Made by a program: the position numbers and the translations under genes. The notes below the pieces were generated by a model. It saw only the letters and a list, made by a program, of their open reading frames with translations. It was not told the DNA's origin and did no database searches. This document shows positions 59,629 through 64,000 of a stretch of DNA of 64,000 bases, one piece after another. Positions within the stretch are counted from its first letter, which is position 1, and each line of letters begins with the position of its first letter. The stretch is from Favolaschia claudopus (lineage: Eukaryota > Basidiomycota > Agaricomycetes > Agaricales > Mycenaceae): the NCBI GenBank assembly GCA_037176885.1, contig JAWWNJ010000029.1, positions 1,674,001 to 1,738,000 on the forward strand, given 5' to 3'.

Positions 59629-59780
59629 CATGAATCCTACCTCGTTGTCGGGGGTGGGACGGGCACAGGAGAAGCTATTGTTTCTCAATTATTACAGCGA
59701 GGTAAACACAGTGTCTCGATATTTGATGGGGTTCCCCTTGCCGCCCAGCAGGTAAAACGCTTCGGGAGTAATCTCTCTGC
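59629..59780 (+). pseudogene. Fragment of an SDR/3-beta-HSD-like gene (exon 1 only)
   Basis: The translation ESYLVVGGGTGTGEAI, then VSIFDGVPLA and KRFGSNL, closely matches residues 8-55 of the dehydrogenase at 40502-41909, but no ATG precedes it in frame and the similarity stops before the end of exon 1, with a stop at 59797-59799. No later exons follow. A truncated paralogue fragment, diverged more than the 3'-end fragment at 38556-38810. Confidence 0.85.
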
Positions 59781-62700
59781 ATCTCTGCAGTATATGTAAC
59801 TCATAGACCAATACTATCAAATTACTCAAATCGCTTTCGGAAAACGCGTCGATTGCCTGAGATAAGAACCGATGGCAGCTTTATCTCCTCTCCCTCTCCG
59901 GCGCTGACTCGCAAAGTGCAGAAAATCATCGGCCTTCCGAGATTTGAAGCACTGCAGTACTGCGGTTCAAGATTGTGAACTCTGTGGTTGGCTTTTGCCC
60001 ATCATCCTGTGTATCGCTCGCAGAAAAAGTAAGATTCTAAGAACATGACTGGTCCTAGTTTCTGTCACACCGGAGCTCGGAAAACAAAGGGCGTTCTTAA
60101 TCGTAGCATGATTTTTTGTGATAATGACCGCCGCAATTTGCGGAGCAGTTTCCGTCGGCGAAGGTAGGCTCAATTGGCACTTTGAATTTGGAGGACGCAG
60201 TGTGGCAAGAAACGGACGATCATCGATCACTGTGCGCATGTCTTCAAAGTGGACCAGCTCGTGAATTCCAATACCTTGGCAATGTTCGAATCTCTTGCCG
60301 GCATTTCCCGGTTCCGACCTGGCGGTACGTAGGCGGATGGTTATAAGCTTCCTATGTAGAGCGTTAGAGTTCTCTTTTCCGACATGCCTACATTGCCTGT
60401 GATGTCTACGAAGTGGAATCCGAATATCCCTTGACCGAAAAGACCGAGTTCCTCAAGTTTCAACTTCTCACGGTTCATCAGTAGATAACGTCAGGGTTTC
60501 CTGAAAAGGATAAATCACGTTTGGCCCTAGACTATTGCACTTTCTAAGTTTCTTAAGCAAACTGGGGCCGTGGGCGCTCCGTTCATCAAATACAATTCGC
60601 GTTGGGTGAGCAAAAACTAGACGATCGAATATTTGTCGGATGTTGTATGACGGCAACTGGTGGATCATTCAAAACACCTCGCTTCAATGGAGAATTCGTG
60701 AGGTATTTTGTATCGCGGACATGGAACGGATCGACCAAGAACCTTTGAGGTCAAGCTTCTCTTCTCCGATGGCCATGGTACGGGCCACCCCGTTCTACAG
60801 TCTGTTGATTCTGAACTTATAAATTTGACGACAGCCGTCCCGTATGTACGTATCTGGGTGATTTGAATTTACTCCAGCGTGAAATGCGGGTCAACAACCA
60901 CCGAACGACAGTTACCTTGTGTAAGCCGCAAGAAGCGGAGTTTCTGACTGAAACGGTCAGAACACTGAGCAGGGACTCGAGTAACTCAGTAGGAAGCCCG
61001 CTCTGCCCGTTTCTCAATCAACCGCGGCGCGGACGGCCCCGCGCTGATTCTCTTATCTCGCTGATGATAGACTTATCTAAGAACAAGAATTCCAATTTTG
61101 AATGCACCTCGCTCAGTAAAGGCGGATTCCTTCGGTTCGGTAGCGACGAATATGGATTTGCCAATACGTGCTCCGCGTCTGAACCGAATCGTACATCCGA
61201 ACCCGTGTCATATCATCGGTAGTCTGTATTTGTTGGCGCCCGTCAACAAGGACCTCGGATTTGTCACGCAATGTCACGGTTTGATGGCACGTGCAAATAG
61301 TCCCACGGCTCTCTTCCCGCCCATAACTCGCGCGTTATGAGAATTATATGCACAGAAATTTAGATTTGAGCTCACAGTAAGGTTATAATAGAGAATATAT
61401 GCTAAATACTGAGGCTCAGGACCCCCAATACACGAGAATCAAGGAGTGCAACAAATCACTGCATGGGCATCGAGAAGCTCGCAAATACACGCCTCTATTG
61501 CAAAAAAATGACAATCTTTCTATACCTACGCGTTATATAAGCTCAATGGATCTATTCCAACCCAGAATGAGCAGATTTAGCACTAAACAGGCAGCAGTTA
61601 AACCGTGGGACTCTTTGCACGTGCCATCAAATTGTCACAAAATCCGAGGTCCCATTTGACAGGTGCCAACAAAATCAGACTCTATATAAAAAGATATATC
61701 GACTATCATATATCTCATAGAGTCTGACTGCGGGAGACTATATCATCGGGACATTTTTGATTCCGACATCCCGAACATATGTTGATTTGCGTGCTCATAA
61801 CAGCTTCACCGTATATAACTGTTGGTTGAGAGAGAATTGGCCGAGGTTGTTTCTTTTTAGCAAGGGAGCGAAGAGATGGATAGCCGCAAGATAGCCGTGC
61901 GTATTTATTATAAGACTCATTCTTGCAGTATTCTTGTCAATAATTGCGAATGAATGGCAGGGAGCGGATCGTTGAAAATCAGCCGAGGTGAATTGATTGG
62001 CAGCTTGGCCCTGGCCAAGCAGTACGAGTGCGCAGATCCCTATGATTTAGATTTGTCAAGCTCGCGGCATTATTAATGTGATTTTCCGTCATGAAAGTAC
62101 ACCGGCCAAGATATTTTTAGGCGACGGGTTGAAGTCGGTCTCTTCTGGTAACTGTGGAAAACGGACTGATATCGGCGTACCGCACAAATTGAACACCTTG
62201 CGAACACCGGGTTGACGGGACTTACCTCGTTATTGACCGTGCTTAGAAATTATCGCGGGTTTTGATTGCCTGCCGATCCGTGTCCATGGAAATGACGGGA
62301 TACCAAACACGGCGCAAAAGCCGTGTTCCCGCATTCTTTTCCGTATATTCACACGCATACGGCCCGTGCCGTGGCATATTACTGCATGACTACTCAGCGC
62401 TTGCTAACAACCACAGCGAATCTACTTCATGAGCGGCGGCTTGAACCGTGAAAGCGGAAGTGTGGGACCAGATCTGGCTCAAAACGGGACGGGAGAAGAT
62501 GATGCCAAGAACTGGGCGAGGTCAATGCTACTCCGCCAAGATCGATTCACTGGGACGCTCGGAAGGATGGCAAGAATCCCTTTCCCCAAGACACTTATTT
62601 TGCTGCCTTGAATAATCCTTGAATGATTGGGGCGCGGCCGAGTGCCTGACGATCCGCCGGCCGCTGACAGGTATAGACCGCAATTCTCCATTGGAACGCG

Positions 62701-63013
62701 AATCCCTAAACTTTGCTATTACAGTACTCTGCAGATCTCGATTACACTTATACTTAACGCGAGGCGATGCGACGTGGGAGATTGAAGTGGGAACTGCTCG
62801 CGCCAAAATCTCAGCTCCGCAGAGACAAAACCCCGCGAGCGACAGCCAGCCTCAGACAGCTTCCGTTTGTTCCACCCTGCCCTTTCCTTCCGCCCAGGAT
62901 CGGACAAATATACTTAACCCCGCCCGAACACACACCTCGGCCATTAATATTCAATTTGCTTTATCTTGACCAAGCCTCCGTTTCTCTTCCTTCCTTTACT
63001 CTCGCTTCGAAAC
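59781..63013. other. 3.2-kb gene-poor stretch
   Basis: Only short unrelated frames (none above about 120 residues) with no recognisable domains. It contains a small hairpin at 61677-61725. The last part is the promoter of the final zinc-finger gene. Confidence 0.4.
61677..61725. repeat. 49-bp AT-rich hairpin
   Basis: AGACTCTAT at 61677-61685 pairs perfectly with ATAGAGTCT at 61717-61725, and inner AGATATAT/ATATATCT segments extend the pairing. It is isolated, with no adjacent gene end, so a terminator role is not supported. Confidence 0.65.
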
Positions 63014-64000
63014 ATGGCCTCGACATCCCTCGCCCCTCTACCAAGACCAGCCGCCGTCGTGCTCCCCAGCATTCGGGATATGTTCCCTGAATACGTCCTT
63101 CCTCGCACAGGACCTACAGCCAAGAAACCTGCTAACGCTTCGCTACATCCACCACGATCCCATCCCCACCCTTCTTTCTCCTTCGACGTTCTCAAGAGCC
63201 ATCCTACCACCTCCTCGTTATACCACATCGCTTCTAGCCGCCCCAGATCAAAGCGGCCGCGACACGCCTCTCCCACAGACTCTGACGCCGATAGCACTGC
63301 TGAGGCAGAGTTCATGCCCAGCCCCAAATTACCCCGCACTACCCGTAGCTCTACCGCGGGTAGCAGCAGCACACGAAGCGCTCGCCGGAGTCCACCGTCC
63401 TCGTCTTCGGGCTCTTCGGACGCGGAGACAGAGCCGGATCCGGAGGTGAACGCGACTTCGAATTTGGACGTTGAGGTGGATGTAGACGCTGATCATGAAG
63501 ACGGCGTCGGCGAACATGACGGCGCCGCTGAGAGTGTACTAGAGGAAGAAGGAAAACGCCACGCATGCCCCACTTGCGGGAAACGGTTCAATCGGCCCAG
63601 CAGCCTTAGGATTCATGTCAACACTCATACGGGCGCTATGCGTGAGTCCGTTCTCTGAAATCTTTCTCTCTTCTCGTTCATTGTGTCTTTCTCGCTTTCA
63701 TTTCACTTGTGTTTCCCGCCTTCCTCCGGACATCTATCTATATCTTTTCATTCAACGAAATCCAGTGAACCTTTTACTAACACCGATGCCCGTTTTATAT
63801 ATAGCTTTCCGCTGCCCGCACCCCTCATGTGGCCGCGCATTCAACGTCAACTCGAATATGCGCCGACATTATCGCAATCACTGCACGAATGCGAGTAGCG
63901 TTATGACGCACCAATATACCTCGTCTCTCCTCACGCTCAGCCCTTCCCCTGCGTCGCTAAGTTCAACAAGAACAACCCCCTCTTCTTCCCCCCACCCTCC
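63014..64000 (+). CDS. C2H2 zinc-finger protein (paralogue F), 3' end beyond the window
   Basis: Exon 1 (63014-63641) and the start of exon 2 (from 63805) are present; the gene runs off the window. The intron (63642-63804, 163 nt, GTGAGT to TATAG) lies at the family position between the fingers in phase 1. The N-terminus has VLPSIRDMFPEYVLP, the centre FDVLKSHPTTSSLYHIASS, then Ser runs and a strongly acidic stretch, finger 1 (C-x2-C-x12-H-x3-H) and finger 2 with NVNSNMRRHYRNH, and a Ser/Thr/Pro-rich tail begins. A probable nuclear DNA-binding regulator. Whether the YSES-x-VRS terminus is present cannot be seen. Confidence 0.9.

Noticed and set aside
1..64000. tRNA, rRNA, CRISPR, bacterial operon or phage features
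   Set aside because: No tRNA-like B-box in a plausible context and no such structures; the window is eukaryotic with spliced genes.

Overview
The window reads as nuclear DNA of a mushroom-forming basidiomycete (Agaricomycetes). Genes carry many short introns (mostly about 50-70 nt, GT-AG, a few GC-AG), coding DNA is GC-rich against AT-richer spacers, and the protein families are typical of that group: F-box/RNI-like proteins, Zn2Cys6 regulators with a fungal transcription-factor domain, secreted heme peroxidases, small secreted proteins and single-pass membrane proteins. I see no tRNA, rRNA or organelle sequence. Exon models were built by hand from splice signals; in nearly every gene the exon lengths sum to an exact multiple of three.

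The most striking content is a dispersed group of six paralogous two-finger C2H2 zinc-finger genes: 862-2418 (+), 11286-12162 (+), 15810-19227 (-), 21592-23093 (-), 35232-36305 (+) and 63014->64000 (+, cut by the window end). All share a phase-1 intron exactly between the fingers and an N-terminal LPS-x-x-EMFPEH-type motif. Several also share a central FDVL-type motif and a C-terminal YSES-x-VRS motif. The first copy is split by a 453-bp inverted-repeat element with a perfect 9-bp target duplication.

Left part (1-35 kb): zinc-finger copies alternate with an RNI-like protein (8658-9575), a Zn2Cys6 regulator (12439-14707, with a 13-nt microexon inside its zinc cluster), an F-box protein (24244-25754), a small GPI-anchored-type secreted protein (26253-26921) and a single-pass membrane protein with a PPxY motif (27901-29009). 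Two more non-autonomous inverted-repeat elements lie at 4653-5125 and around 7213-7324. The stretch 29-35 kb holds no gene I can support.

Right part (35-64 kb): two F-box-type genes, one broken by two frameshifts (38940-40191), and an SDR/3-beta-HSD-like gene (40502-41909) whose 3' end is duplicated in inverted orientation at 38556-38810 and whose first exon is echoed at 59629-59780. A mirror-symmetric block follows: a heme peroxidase (42897-45163, +), a Zn2Cys6 regulator (45492-48837, +, with a 6-nt microexon in its zinc cluster) and a second peroxidase (49068-51263, -). The peroxidases have identical lengths for ten of eleven exons, but the first carries a +1 frameshift in its signal peptide. 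A 794-bp foldback element (51878-52671), a paralogue of the PPxY membrane protein (53527-54777), an unrecognised protein (56145-57230), a small cysteine-containing secreted protein (58375-58836) and a long gene-poor stretch precede the last zinc-finger gene.

Functional picture: repeated local duplication has produced paralogous regulators, peroxidases and membrane proteins, with non-autonomous DNA transposons inserted among and within them. The regulator between the two peroxidases is a reasonable candidate for controlling them, but that is inference from position only.
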